From an uncultured Flavobacteriaceae bacterium (GTDB lineage: Bacteria; Bacteroidota; Bacteroidia; Flavobacteriales; Flavobacteriaceae), in contig CAJWAA010000001.1 of NCBI GenBank assembly GCA_913020295.1, forward strand, positions 1-64,000: DNA of 64,000 bases. The letters are read 5' to 3'. The notes under the pieces are model-generated. The model saw nothing but the letters and a program-made list of their open reading frames with translations. It did not search any database and was not told the origin of the DNA. A program made the translations under genes and the position numbers. Shown piece after piece: positions 15,995 through 24,590 of the stretch (within the stretch, counting starts at the first letter, position 1; every line of letters begins with the position of its first letter).

Positions 15995-16560
15995 GTATGA
16001 AAAAAATATTTGTGATTGATAATTACGATTCTTTCACCTACAATTTGGTTCATCATTTGGAGGAATTAGGTGCAGAAGTTACCGTAAAGCGCAATGATCA
16101 ATTTGAACTTTCTGAACCTGAGGCTTATGAATACCTTTTACTCTCCCCAGGTCCCGGTATACCTGATGAAGCGGGACTACTGAAAGCTACCATCAAAAAA
16201 TATGCCCCCTACAAAAAAATTCTAGGAGTATGCTTGGGGCAACAGGCCATAGGTGAGGTGTTTGGTGCTACACTGACCAATTTGGATACTGTCTTCCATG
16301 GGGTGGCCACACCAATAGCAGTGACAGAAGATGATATCTTGTTTAAAGATTTACCAAAAAGTTTTGAGGTGGGACGCTACCATTCCTGGGTGGTACAAAC
16401 CCCGCTACCAAAAGATTTGGTCGCCACTTCTTTTGACGAAAATCATCAATTGATGTCCTTGAGACATGTAAGCTTAGCCGTTAGAGCAGTTCAATTTCAT
16501 CCCGAATCCATCTTGACCCCCAATGGTAAAAAAATATTAGAAAATTGGATTAATAGCTAA
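15991..16560 (+). CDS. trpG: Anthranilate synthase component II (glutamine amidotransferase)
   Basis: A 189-residue class I glutamine amidotransferase that feeds ammonia to TrpE. The start IFVIDNYDSFTYNLVHH is typical; the nucleophile C81 lies in LGVCLGQQAIGE and the His-Glu pair in VQFHPESI near residue 170. The ATG overlaps the trpE stop; a second Met two codons later is equally possible. The same subunit may serve PabB in folate synthesis when no separate PabA exists, which cannot be judged here. Confidence 0.95.
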   Translation: MSMKKIFVIDNYDSFTYNLVHHLEELGAEVTVKRNDQFELSEPEAYEYLLLSPGPGIPDEAGLLKATIKKYAPYKKILGVCLGQQAIGEVFGATLTNLDTVFHGVATPIAVTEDDILFKDLPKSFEVGRYHSWVVQTPLPKDLVATSFDENHQLMSLRHVSLAVRAVQFHPESILTPNGKKILENWINS

Positions 16561-16563
16561 CTT

Positions 16564-17559
16564 ATGAAAGCAATTCTCAATCGATTAACCCAGCACGAAA
16601 CACTTCAAAAAGAAGAAGCATCGTCAATTTTATTTCAAATTGCAAAGGGGGCATACAATCCAAGTCAAATCGCATCGTTTCTTACCGTCTTTATGATGCG
16701 AAGCATAACCCTTGAAGAATTGGAAGGGTTTCGTGAAGCCCTTTTAGAACTCTGTGTCGCCATAGATTTAAGTGAATTTACCCCAATTGACTTGTGTGGC
16801 ACCGGCGGGGATGGTAAAGACACTTTTAATATTTCTACCCTATCCTCTTTTATTACTGCTGGAGCTGGAGTAAAAGTATCTAAACACGGTAATTATGGGG
16901 TATCTTCCGGTTGTGGGTCCAGTAATGTTTTAGAACACCTTGGAATCAAATTTTCCAACGAAGAAGATTTTCTTCGACGATGCATCGATCAAGCGGGGAT
17001 ATGTGTACTCCATGCACCTCTTTTCCATCCGGCCATGAAAAATGTGGCACCTATTAGAAGGGAACTGGGGGTAAAGACCTTTTTTAATATGCTGGGACCT
17101 CTGGTCAATCCAGCCTTTCCCAAAAACCAACTTACTGGAGTGTTCAATCTGGAACTCGCGCGCCTCTATGGCTACCTCTTCCAAAAAACAGATCAAAACT
17201 TTACCATATTGTATGCCTTAGACGGCTACGATGAAATTTCCCTGACAGGACCTGCCAGGGCTATAAGAAAGAGTGGAGAGAGTACTATAAATCCACAAGA
17301 TTTTGGTGTCGAGCCTCTAAGTGAAAAACAGATCACCGGTGGTAATACCGTATCTTCCTCTGCTTCTATATTCATGTCTGTTTTAGACGGTAAAGGTACC
17401 ACAGCACAAAATAATGTGGTCTTTGCAAATGCCGCAATGGCCATTGCAACTGCCACCGACTGTACCCCAATAGAGGGGTTTGAAAAGGCAAAGATATCCC
17501 TAATGTCAGGAAAAGCTTACCAAGCCTTTAAAACCCTTCAAAAACTAAGTGCAGCATGA
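16564..17559 (+). CDS. trpD: Anthranilate phosphoribosyltransferase
   Basis: The 331-residue enzyme transfers the phosphoribosyl group of PRPP to anthranilate. The PRPP-binding loop is DLCGTGGDGKDTFNIST (about 78-94), followed by VSKHGNYGVSSGCGSSNVLE and HPAMKNVAPIRRELGVKTFFN, all family landmarks. Three bases separate it from trpG and it overlaps trpC by 4 bp. Confidence 0.96.
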   Translation: MKAILNRLTQHETLQKEEASSILFQIAKGAYNPSQIASFLTVFMMRSITLEELEGFREALLELCVAIDLSEFTPIDLCGTGGDGKDTFNISTLSSFITAGAGVKVSKHGNYGVSSGCGSSNVLEHLGIKFSNEEDFLRRCIDQAGICVLHAPLFHPAMKNVAPIRRELGVKTFFNMLGPLVNPAFPKNQLTGVFNLELARLYGYLFQKTDQNFTILYALDGYDEISLTGPARAIRKSGESTINPQDFGVEPLSEKQITGGNTVSSSASIFMSVLDGKGTTAQNNVVFANAAMAIATATDCTPIEGFEKAKISLMSGKAYQAFKTLQKLSAA

Positions 17560-18341
17560 CCATTTTGGACCAAATCATCATCGATAAAATTAAAGAGGTT
17601 GAACTCCGGAAAAAAATATTTTCCCAGGCCTATTGGGAACAATCCCCATTGTTTGATAGGGAATGCTTTTCATTGGCTCAACGTTTGCAAGACAGTCCCA
17701 CGGGTATAATTGCGGAACATAAGCGACGTTCTCCTTCTCGTGAGAATATCAACAACAACTCATCTGTCTATCGCGTCGCAAAAGGCTATGAAAATGCCGG
17801 AGTCTGTGGTATGTCTGTACTCACCGATCTAAAATATTTTGGTGGCAGTTTGGAAGATTTGACTGCTGCTCGAGCAGTTTGCCGCTTGCCGCTCTTAAGA
17901 AAAGAATTCATAATTGACCCTTACCAACTTTTCGAAGCCAAGGCACATGGGGCCGACGTAATCTTATTGATCGCTGCAGTTTTGGATCGAGATAAGATCA
18001 AACAACTATCCGAAACCGCTCAAAGTTTAGGCATGGAAATACTTTTGGAGGTACACAACCAAAGTGAACTTCAAAAAGCCTTGATGCCCTCATTGAATAT
18101 GGTAGGAGTGAATAACAGGAACCTCAAAACCTTTAAAGTCAGTTTGGGCACGAGTATGGCACTGGCCGAATTGATCCCAGACGATTTTGTCAAAGTATCC
18201 GAAAGTGGGATGAGTTCAATAACGGCCATAAAAGCTCTACAGCCTTTAGGATACCGTGGTTTTTTGATAGGTGAAAACTTTATGAAAACCAAATCCCCCG
18301 GCCTTGCTGCCACCGATTTCATCAAAACCCTCACCAAATGA
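17556..18341 (+). CDS. trpC: Indole-3-glycerol-phosphate synthase
   Basis: A 261-residue TIM barrel that closes the indole ring. The active-site segments IIAEHKRRSPSRENI (usual form IAExKRxSPSxGxI), LLRKEFIIDPYQLFEA, LIAAVLD, LEVHNQSEL, VGVNNRNLKTF and SESGM are present; the catalytic lysines lie in the first two. The phosphate/substrate loop reads SPSREN instead of the usual SPSKG, a mild departure. Overlaps both neighbours by 4 bp. Confidence 0.94.
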   Translation: MTILDQIIIDKIKEVELRKKIFSQAYWEQSPLFDRECFSLAQRLQDSPTGIIAEHKRRSPSRENINNNSSVYRVAKGYENAGVCGMSVLTDLKYFGGSLEDLTAARAVCRLPLLRKEFIIDPYQLFEAKAHGADVILLIAAVLDRDKIKQLSETAQSLGMEILLEVHNQSELQKALMPSLNMVGVNNRNLKTFKVSLGTSMALAELIPDDFVKVSESGMSSITAIKALQPLGYRGFLIGENFMKTKSPGLAATDFIKTLTK

Positions 18342-18946
18342 AACTTAAAGTTTGCGGGATGCGTTCACCCGACAACATAATGGCACTATCACAATTGGCT
18401 CCAGACTACATGGGCTTTATTTTTTGGGAATACTCCAAAAGGTTTGTGAGTGCTCCCACCCCCCATTTGCCAAATACCATCAAAAAAACAGGAGTCTTTG
18501 TCAATGCCTCCTTGGACTATATTAAAGACATTGCAACACAACACCAACTTCAGACACTTCAACTCCATGGTTCGGAAAGCCCTAATTTTTGTCAAAAACT
18601 CAAAACTACTGAACTTGAAATCATAAAGGCATTTGGTGTAGGTTCAAATTTTGATTTTTCAGTTTTAAAGCCTTATGAATCTGTTTGTGATTATTTTTTA
18701 TTCGACACCAAAGGTGAATTGCCTGGGGGCAACGGCAGTAGTTTTGAATGGTCATTATTACGTGACTACCCCGCTACAAAACCCTTCTTTTTGAGCGGTG
18801 GAATCGGTCCTAAAGATCAAGATGCAATCTCATCAATAATTAACTTAAATTTGCCTGTTTATGCCATCGACATCAACAGCAAATTTGAAATTGAACCAGG
18901 CCAAAAAAATATTGAACTAATTAAAAAATTTAAAGCAACACTATAA
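18338..18946 (+). CDS. trpF: Phosphoribosylanthranilate isomerase
   Basis: A 202-residue TIM barrel for the Amadori rearrangement of phosphoribosylanthranilate. The catalytic Cys is in LKVCGMRSPDNI (residue about 6) and the catalytic Asp in YFLFDTKGELPGGNGSSFEW (about 126). DYMGFIFWEYSKRFV and FLSGGIGP are also typical. Separate trpC and trpF genes are the rule in Flavobacteriia, unlike the fused gene of enterobacteria. Confidence 0.94.
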   Translation: MKLKVCGMRSPDNIMALSQLAPDYMGFIFWEYSKRFVSAPTPHLPNTIKKTGVFVNASLDYIKDIATQHQLQTLQLHGSESPNFCQKLKTTELEIIKAFGVGSNFDFSVLKPYESVCDYFLFDTKGELPGGNGSSFEWSLLRDYPATKPFFLSGGIGPKDQDAISSIINLNLPVYAIDINSKFEIEPGQKNIELIKKFKATL

Positions 18947-18947
18947 G

Positions 18948-20129
18948 ATGAAGTACCAAATTGATGAGAGGGGATTTTACGGAGATTTTGGGGGTGCATA
19001 TATCCCCGAGATGCTTTTCCCCAATGTAGAGGAATTGAGAAAAAATTACATTCAGATTAGCGAATCTAAATCTTTTCAAAAAGAATTTCAATCACTTCTA
19101 AAAGATTATGTGGGACGCCCTACACCATTGTATTTTGCGGAGCGTTTATCGGAAAAATACAATACCAAGATATACCTTAAAAGAGAGGATCTGTGTCACA
19201 CAGGTGCCCACAAGGTCAATAATACCATTGGGCAAATTTTGTTAGCCCAAAGTTTAGGTAAAAACCGTATCATTGCTGAAACTGGTGCGGGACAACACGG
19301 AGTAGCTACCGCCACAGTTTGTGCATTGATGGGCATAAAATGCATTGTCTATATGGGTGCGTTAGATATTCAACGCCAAGCCCCTAATGTAGCGCGAATG
19401 AAGATGCTGGGAGCAGAAGTCAGAGCCGCACAATCAGGGAGTAAAACCCTTAAAGATGCCACCAACGAAGCTATCCGTGACTGGATCAACAACCCTGTAG
19501 ATACTCACTATATCATTGGCTCAGTGGTGGGCCCACACCCATATCCAGATATGGTTGCCCGTTTCCAATCTGTGATCAGTGCTGAGACCCAAGTGCAATT
19601 GTTAGAGAAAGAAAATCGAGATTACCCTGACCATGTCATTGCATGTGTAGGAGGAGGAAGCAATGCCGCTGGGCTCTATTATCACTTTTTGGAAAACCCA
19701 CGCGTTAACATCATTGCAGTTGAGGCCGCAGGGAAGGGTATCGACTCGGGAGAAAGTGCCGCCACTTCAGCTTTAGGTAAGGAAGGTATTATCCATGGTA
19801 GTAAAACGCTGCTAATGCAAACACCTGACGGGCAAATTACCGAGCCTTATTCTATCTCTGCCGGATTGGATTATCCGGGAGTGGGACCCATGCATGCACA
19901 CCTATTTCGAAGTAAAAGAGCCGAATTTATTTCCATCCCCGATCAAGAGGCCATGGACTGGGGTCTGACCCTCTCCCAAATGGAAGGTATAATCCCTGCT
20001 ATAGAAACCGCACATGCTTTTGCCGCTTTAGATGTAAGAAAATTCTCTCCTGAGGAAATCATCGTTTTTAACTTTTCCGGACGAGGAGACAAAGATTTAG
20101 ACACCTACATCAACCATTTTAGATTGTAA
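18948..20129 (+). CDS. trpB: Tryptophan synthase beta chain
   Basis: The 393-residue PLP enzyme condenses indole and serine. GRPTPLYFAERLSEKY, the PLP lysine in HTGAHKVNNTIGQ (about residue 84), AETGAGQHGVATA and the phosphate loop CVGGGSNAAGLYY are present, as is AGLDYPGVGP. It is the classical TrpB1 type that works with TrpA. It begins one base after trpF and its stop overlaps the trpA start by one base (TAATG). Confidence 0.97.
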   Translation: MKYQIDERGFYGDFGGAYIPEMLFPNVEELRKNYIQISESKSFQKEFQSLLKDYVGRPTPLYFAERLSEKYNTKIYLKREDLCHTGAHKVNNTIGQILLAQSLGKNRIIAETGAGQHGVATATVCALMGIKCIVYMGALDIQRQAPNVARMKMLGAEVRAAQSGSKTLKDATNEAIRDWINNPVDTHYIIGSVVGPHPYPDMVARFQSVISAETQVQLLEKENRDYPDHVIACVGGGSNAAGLYYHFLENPRVNIIAVEAAGKGIDSGESAATSALGKEGIIHGSKTLLMQTPDGQITEPYSISAGLDYPGVGPMHAHLFRSKRAEFISIPDQEAMDWGLTLSQMEGIIPAIETAHAFAALDVRKFSPEEIIVFNFSGRGDKDLDTYINHFRL

Positions 20130-20890
20130 TGAATCGTATTGACAAAACCTTTCAAAAAAAACAAAAACTATTGTCCATTTATTTCTCAGCCGGACACCCT
20201 GAATTGCAAGATACCCTGCCCATCCTCCAGGCTTTACAAGACAGTGGAGTGGATATGGTAGAGATCGGTTTACCCTTTAGCGATCCATTAGCCGACGGCC
20301 CCACCATTCAAGAGAGTTCCACCCGTGCCCTAAACAATGGTATGACGACCGAAAAACTATTTGACCAACTCGAGAACGTTCGTGAAAATATACATATTCC
20401 CATGATATTGATGGGCTACTTTAACCCCGTGATGCAATTCGGTATTGAGAGATTTTGCCAAAAATGTAAAGCAATTGGTATTGACGGTTTGATCATTCCT
20501 GACCTTCCAGTGGACATTTACCACCATGAATATAAAGTGCTTTTTGATAAATACAATTTGTACAATATGTTTCTGATTACCCCTCAAACCTCGGAGGAAA
20601 GGATTCGCTTCATTGACAGTGTCTCAAATGGCTTTATTTACATGGTCAGTAGTGCAAGTGTGACTGGAGCTAAAAGTAATTTTGGGAATACCCAAGAAGA
20701 TTATTTCAGACGCGTTGCCAACATGCAACTTAAAACACCTCAATTGGTAGGCTTTGGGATCAGTAACGCCGAAACCTACATGAAGGCCATCCGTTACAGT
20801 CAAGGAGCCATAATTGGATCTGCATTCATTCAATTTTTGGAGAAAAACACCATTACCGCTATTCCTGAATTTATAAAAACCATTCGTTAA
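20129..20890 (+). CDS. trpA: Tryptophan synthase alpha chain
   Basis: A 253-residue TIM barrel that cleaves indole-3-glycerol phosphate and passes indole to TrpB. The catalytic Glu and Asp lie in MVEIGLPFSDPLADGPTIQ (about residues 47-60). YMVSSASVTGA and GFGISNAE are the phosphate-binding loops. Last gene of the operon; no clear intrinsic terminator follows within the next 100 bases. Confidence 0.96.
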   Translation: MNRIDKTFQKKQKLLSIYFSAGHPELQDTLPILQALQDSGVDMVEIGLPFSDPLADGPTIQESSTRALNNGMTTEKLFDQLENVRENIHIPMILMGYFNPVMQFGIERFCQKCKAIGIDGLIIPDLPVDIYHHEYKVLFDKYNLYNMFLITPQTSEERIRFIDSVSNGFIYMVSSASVTGAKSNFGNTQEDYFRRVANMQLKTPQLVGFGISNAETYMKAIRYSQGAIIGSAFIQFLEKNTITAIPEFIKTIR

Positions 20891-21089
20891 ATGGTTTTAT
20901 AAAATTACTTTTTGAGAAAAATTTTTACAAATTAATAAATATTCAAACTAGAGAATATCGTTATATAACATCTCAAATAAGTTAAAAAATCTTGAGGTAC
21001 TAGTTTATATGATTAACATACTCATTAAATGAATTAACTTAAAGATAAAATTATCCTTATTTGAAATTTTATAATCAATATTTTTAAAA

Positions 21090-21794
21090 GTGTTATACAG
21101 AACCTTTACTTTACTTTTTTTTGGAGTCAACTTAGTATTGGCTCAACGGAATATTCACGAACGTTGGGAAGTTCAATTAGACCAATACGTTGCTCCCACA
21201 GGAGAAATCAACTACCATGACTGGAAAAAAGAGGAACACTCCCTGTACTCATACATACAGGCCCTGCAAAATCATCCTCCTCAGCCCTATTGGTCAAAAT
21301 CTAATCACAAGGCATATTGGATTAACGTATACAATGCTACCACTATAGCTCTTATACTAAAACACTATCCACTGCAGAGTATTAATGAGATAAATACCCC
21401 ATGGAAAGCCAAGGTTTTCATTTGGGAAAAAAGACCATTAAGTTTAAAAGCAATTGAAGATATACTCAGACAGTTTAATGATCCACTAATCTTATTCGCC
21501 TTACATCGCGCAACAGTGTCTGGTCCACTACTTTCAAAAAAAGCATATAGAGGGAATACTTTGGAACATCAACTTCAAAGTGCCGCTACCATTTTTTTAA
21601 ATGATCCTAACCAAAATCAATGCCAAGAAGATACACCCCGCTTGTCTCGGATTTTTCTTTGGTTCATTAAGGATTTTGGTTCCTTTGAAAAAAAATTGAC
21701 CCTAATTCAAAAATACGGCTGCACAGGATTTAATAAAAAAACAAAACTTCAATACCTGCCCTTTGATTGGAGATTAAATGTTTGGCAACGATAG
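21090..21794 (+). CDS. DUF547-family secreted protein
   Basis: A 234-residue protein with a signal peptide ending LVLAQ, GTG start. The DUF547 signature is clear in SNHKAYWINVYNATTIALIL and the domain continues to QLQSAATIFLND. The region that normally reads HFALxCASxxCP is changed here to LFALHRATVSGPLL, lacking both conserved cysteines. The DUF547 fold resembles a papain-like hydrolase core, so loss of the Cys suggests an altered or lost activity. Function of the family is not known. It follows trpA by 199 bp and seems to be a separate unit. Confidence 0.7.
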   Translation: MLYRTFTLLFFGVNLVLAQRNIHERWEVQLDQYVAPTGEINYHDWKKEEHSLYSYIQALQNHPPQPYWSKSNHKAYWINVYNATTIALILKHYPLQSINEINTPWKAKVFIWEKRPLSLKAIEDILRQFNDPLILFALHRATVSGPLLSKKAYRGNTLEHQLQSAATIFLNDPNQNQCQEDTPRLSRIFLWFIKDFGSFEKKLTLIQKYGCTGFNKKTKLQYLPFDWRLNVWQR

Positions 21795-22079
21795 AAAATT
21801 CTTTCAAACTCCAAACTTACTTTTCTTAACAGCAAAATAAAAAGTATAAGTGGTGTCAAATAGAAGGCCACACTATCCCAAAAAAATTATGAAATAGATA
21901 CCTGAAACCAATCAAATACTCTTTTGAACTTATTGATAATCTTGACTGCCATTACTAAACATTTAAAATTAAAAGGAAGTATATCATTAGTAAGATTTTA
22001 ATAAAACTATGCGAAATATATAATGTCATAAATTTATGAGATTAGATTTAATAAAATTTAAGATAATGGCTCAAAGTGC

Positions 22080-22841
22080 CTATGAGATCATTTTAAGAAA
22101 TTGTATTTCCTTTACGGTAAGATAGCGCCACCTGCCTCTGGGTAGGTCTTTTTTGGTCAATCCCGCCAATAGTACACGATCCATAGTCATTACCTTTAAG
22201 GAGCGTTGTTCAAGTATTTTTTTAAGTAAACCCGGAGATATATTTGAAGTCTGGATACCTATTTCATTTTTGGTTCGTCCTTTGATGTATGCTACTGATT
22301 TTATTTTATAAACTTTGTCACGTATTCGGATACCTTTGATCAGGGCATCGAGATCTGCAGTTTGAGCATTTTGTTCCAGTACCACCTGGTAAAGTATATT
22401 ATATCGCGAATTTGAATCGGCTATTTTTTGGCGCAACTTATCATCATTGGTCAGCAAAAGCAAACCGGTCACCGTTCGTCCCATATCACCTATGGGGGAA
22501 ACCTTTTCAGGATGTTTACTGCGGATAAGTTCCTGAACGGATTTGTTTATCTCCCCACCCTGAGTCGAAGCGATAAACCCTTTGGGTTTATTAAGTAAAA
22601 GGTAAACTGGAGGGTTTCTTTTAACAAATTGGTCGTCGTAATGCACTTGGTCACCTTTCTGAACCTTAAAGCCCATTTCTGTCACCACCTTGCCATTAAT
22701 TTTAACCAAACCCATAGCAATGTACTGATCTGCCTCGCGCCGCGAACATATTCCTGCATTGGAGAGGAATTTGTTTAAACGAATTCCTTGAGTAGAGGAG
22801 GGTCTTGCTTTTTTGTCTGCTTTTTTAGAATTATTATGCAC
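22080..22841 (-). CDS. RsuA/RluB-type pseudouridine synthase homologue lacking catalytic motifs
   Basis: A 253-residue protein with an N-terminal S4 RNA-binding domain (IRLNKFLSNAGICSRREADQYIAMGLVKING, 20-50) and a pseudouridine-synthase domain (LLLNKPKGFIAS, TGLLLLTNDD, LTKKDLPRGRWRYLT). The motif that should carry the catalytic Asp, GRLDxxTxGLLLLTND, reads GDMGRTVTGLLLLTND at 118-133, so Gly121 replaces the Asp. The second motif, GRNRxVRRxFE, is replaced by NISPGLLKKILEQ near 200-212. The frame is intact, so this is not a sequencing frameshift. It probably binds RNA without modifying it, or has another role. Confidence 0.75.
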   Translation of the reverse strand: MHNNSKKADKKARPSSTQGIRLNKFLSNAGICSRREADQYIAMGLVKINGKVVTEMGFKVQKGDQVHYDDQFVKRNPPVYLLLNKPKGFIASTQGGEINKSVQELIRSKHPEKVSPIGDMGRTVTGLLLLTNDDKLRQKIADSNSRYNILYQVVLEQNAQTADLDALIKGIRIRDKVYKIKSVAYIKGRTKNEIGIQTSNISPGLLKKILEQRSLKVMTMDRVLLAGLTKKDLPRGRWRYLTVKEIQFLKMIS

Positions 22842-23557
22842 ATCTATATTATTTAAATGAAGTATATACCTAATAATCCTAGAGTATATGGGCTTCTATC
22901 AAATTGTGGAGTCAAAGTTAAGTTATTTGTGTCTATCCCCCCCAGATCAATAGCTTATGATTACTTAAAAACAAACTCCAGTAGTTACAATTATTAATCA
23001 AACCCAAAGAACTTTAAATGAGTCTATAAATGAGTTAAAAAATAATAAATATAAAAAGGTAAAGATTCATATTGGAAGGTTTTAAAATGAAGGATAATGT
23101 GAAAAAAAGTAAAAACTACTAAATTTGATTTAATCAGATTTTGTATGCAAAACAATCTTCGAAAACTTGCTCTATCATGCAACATGCAGAAAATAAAAAT
23201 TACAAAATAACAATGCCCTAAACGATACTAAAGCAGCTGTATTAAGAAAGAATAGAGCAATAGTTGACTTCTGAAATTAATACGGTGTTATAATTGAATT
23301 TTTGGTGTGATTGATAAAATTCTTTTTAACTTATAGAATGTTATCAAAGATTAGTCCAACAAGAGTGGTGCATGAAATGAATAAGATCAATGCAAAAAGT
23401 TTGGTGTCAATTAATACTGAATAAAAGTACCTAACCAGAGCCAATATATTGAACTAAAATATTTTGTAGCTACTAAAAGGAATATAAAGCCTTACAACGA
23501 AAAAAATAAAAGATTGTAAGTGAAAAATTGATGGAGCTTGAAATTTTTTTAATTAGT
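22842..23557. other. 716-bp gap with decayed sequence
   Basis: No intact gene lies between the RsuA-like gene and mevalonate kinase. The right half of the minus strand holds fragments resembling a UbiA-type prenyltransferase (separate entry). The left half, up to about 23200, shows no recognisable coding remnant and no clear hairpin. Confidence 0.5.
23206..23492 (-). pseudogene. Remnant of a UbiA-family prenyltransferase gene
   Basis: Minus-strand fragments with in-frame stops. Fragment one (23492-23331) reads YKIF, a stop, NILALVRYF, then FALILFISCTTLVGLIFDNI; this resembles the first two membrane segments of flavobacterial UbiA-like geranylgeranylglycerol-phosphate transferases (YKNLLxxALxQ, later LLILATxxIAAGGYIINDI). 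Fragment two (from about 23298) reads QKSTIALFFLNTAALV, like the KxISExTAxNLFFxLN segment that follows. Intact genes of this type commonly sit between mevalonate kinase and the RsuA-like gene in Flavobacteriia, which is exactly this position. The match was made by eye only. Confidence 0.4.
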
Positions 23558-24487
23558 TTAGAGGTAATGAACCACCCTAGGTCTATGGCCATCTAGTGCC
23601 TTTAGGGCCGCCTCAAAGTCTTTGGTAAATCCTAACATATATCCGCCACCTCCTGAGCCACAAAGTTTTAAATAGTAAATATTGGTCTCCAGTCCCTTTT
23701 TCCACAGGCTGTGAAATTCAGCCGGAATCATCGGGCTAAAGTATTTCAAAACCAGGTTAGATAGGGATTTCATATCAACAAAAAAGGATTTGACGTTACC
23801 ATTAAGGAAATTTTCTATGCAACGGTCGGTCATCTGAACAAATTCCTCTCGCATCATTTTACTGAAACCCTCATTTTCCATGTTTTCCATAAATAGGGAG
23901 ACCATTTGCGCAGTTTCCGCACTGCAGCCACTATCGAGTAAAAATACCACCCCCTTACCTTGAGAGTTTTGTTGCGGTAATCTTGTGGTTTCGATTTTGT
24001 CCTTGGAGTGAATCATCAATGGCAAACTCAAATAACTGTTAAGTGGGTCCAAACCAGAGGACTGACCATGAAAAAAAGACTCCATGGTAGCAAATACCCT
24101 TTTGATTTCTGCTAATTTTTGGGGAGCAAGAGCTTCTTCCTTGGAGATTTTATGTACTGCATAACGGTCATAAATGGCAGCGACTAGGGCCCCACTACTT
24201 CCCACACCATAGCCCTGTGGAATGCTGCTATCGAAGTATAGTTTTCGATCCAAATCAGTTTCTAAGGCTTCCCAATTCAATAAAACCAAATCAGTGGGAA
24301 TGCCCTTTAGATATTGAGTATAGTTATACAAATTTTTATGAGATGTGCGAGTAAAATCATTTTCCTCCTCGGGCAAATGGAGAGATCCCTTAAAAAAATT
24401 GTATGGGATGGACAGTCCCCTGCCGTCTTTGATGATACTATATTCACCAAAGAGTAAAATCTTTGCAAAAAAAAAGTGCCCTCTCAT
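23558..24487 (-). CDS. Mevalonate kinase (GHMP kinase)
   Basis: A 309-residue GHMP-family kinase, ATP-dependent phosphorylation of mevalonate. FAKILLFGEYSIIKDG at the start is the mevalonate-kinase-type substrate motif, IPQGYGVGSSGALVAAIYD is the ATP loop (about 100-118), SSGLDPLNSY contributes the catalytic Asp, and LCGSGGGGYMLGF is motif 3. Flavobacteriia make isoprenoids through mevalonate; the decarboxylase gene lies 103 bp upstream on the same strand. Confidence 0.88.
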   Translation of the reverse strand: MRGHFFFAKILLFGEYSIIKDGRGLSIPYNFFKGSLHLPEEENDFTRTSHKNLYNYTQYLKGIPTDLVLLNWEALETDLDRKLYFDSSIPQGYGVGSSGALVAAIYDRYAVHKISKEEALAPQKLAEIKRVFATMESFFHGQSSGLDPLNSYLSLPLMIHSKDKIETTRLPQQNSQGKGVVFLLDSGCSAETAQMVSLFMENMENEGFSKMMREEFVQMTDRCIENFLNGNVKSFFVDMKSLSNLVLKYFSPMIPAEFHSLWKKGLETNIYYLKLCGSGGGGYMLGFTKDFEAALKALDGHRPRVVHYL

Positions 24488-24590
24488 CAGTTTAAATTTG
24501 CGTTATTTAAAAAATGTGTAAATATTTAAATTTAATAAGGACATAATTTTTATTAATAATATTCCTATATCAAGGTTTAAGAGTACCAAG

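Noticed and set aside
22080-22841. A frameshift or sequencing error causing the loss of the catalytic motif in the RsuA-like protein
   Set aside because: The flanking motifs (LLNKPKG and TGLLLLTND) are in the same frame and close to the right spacing, so the change is a set of substitutions.
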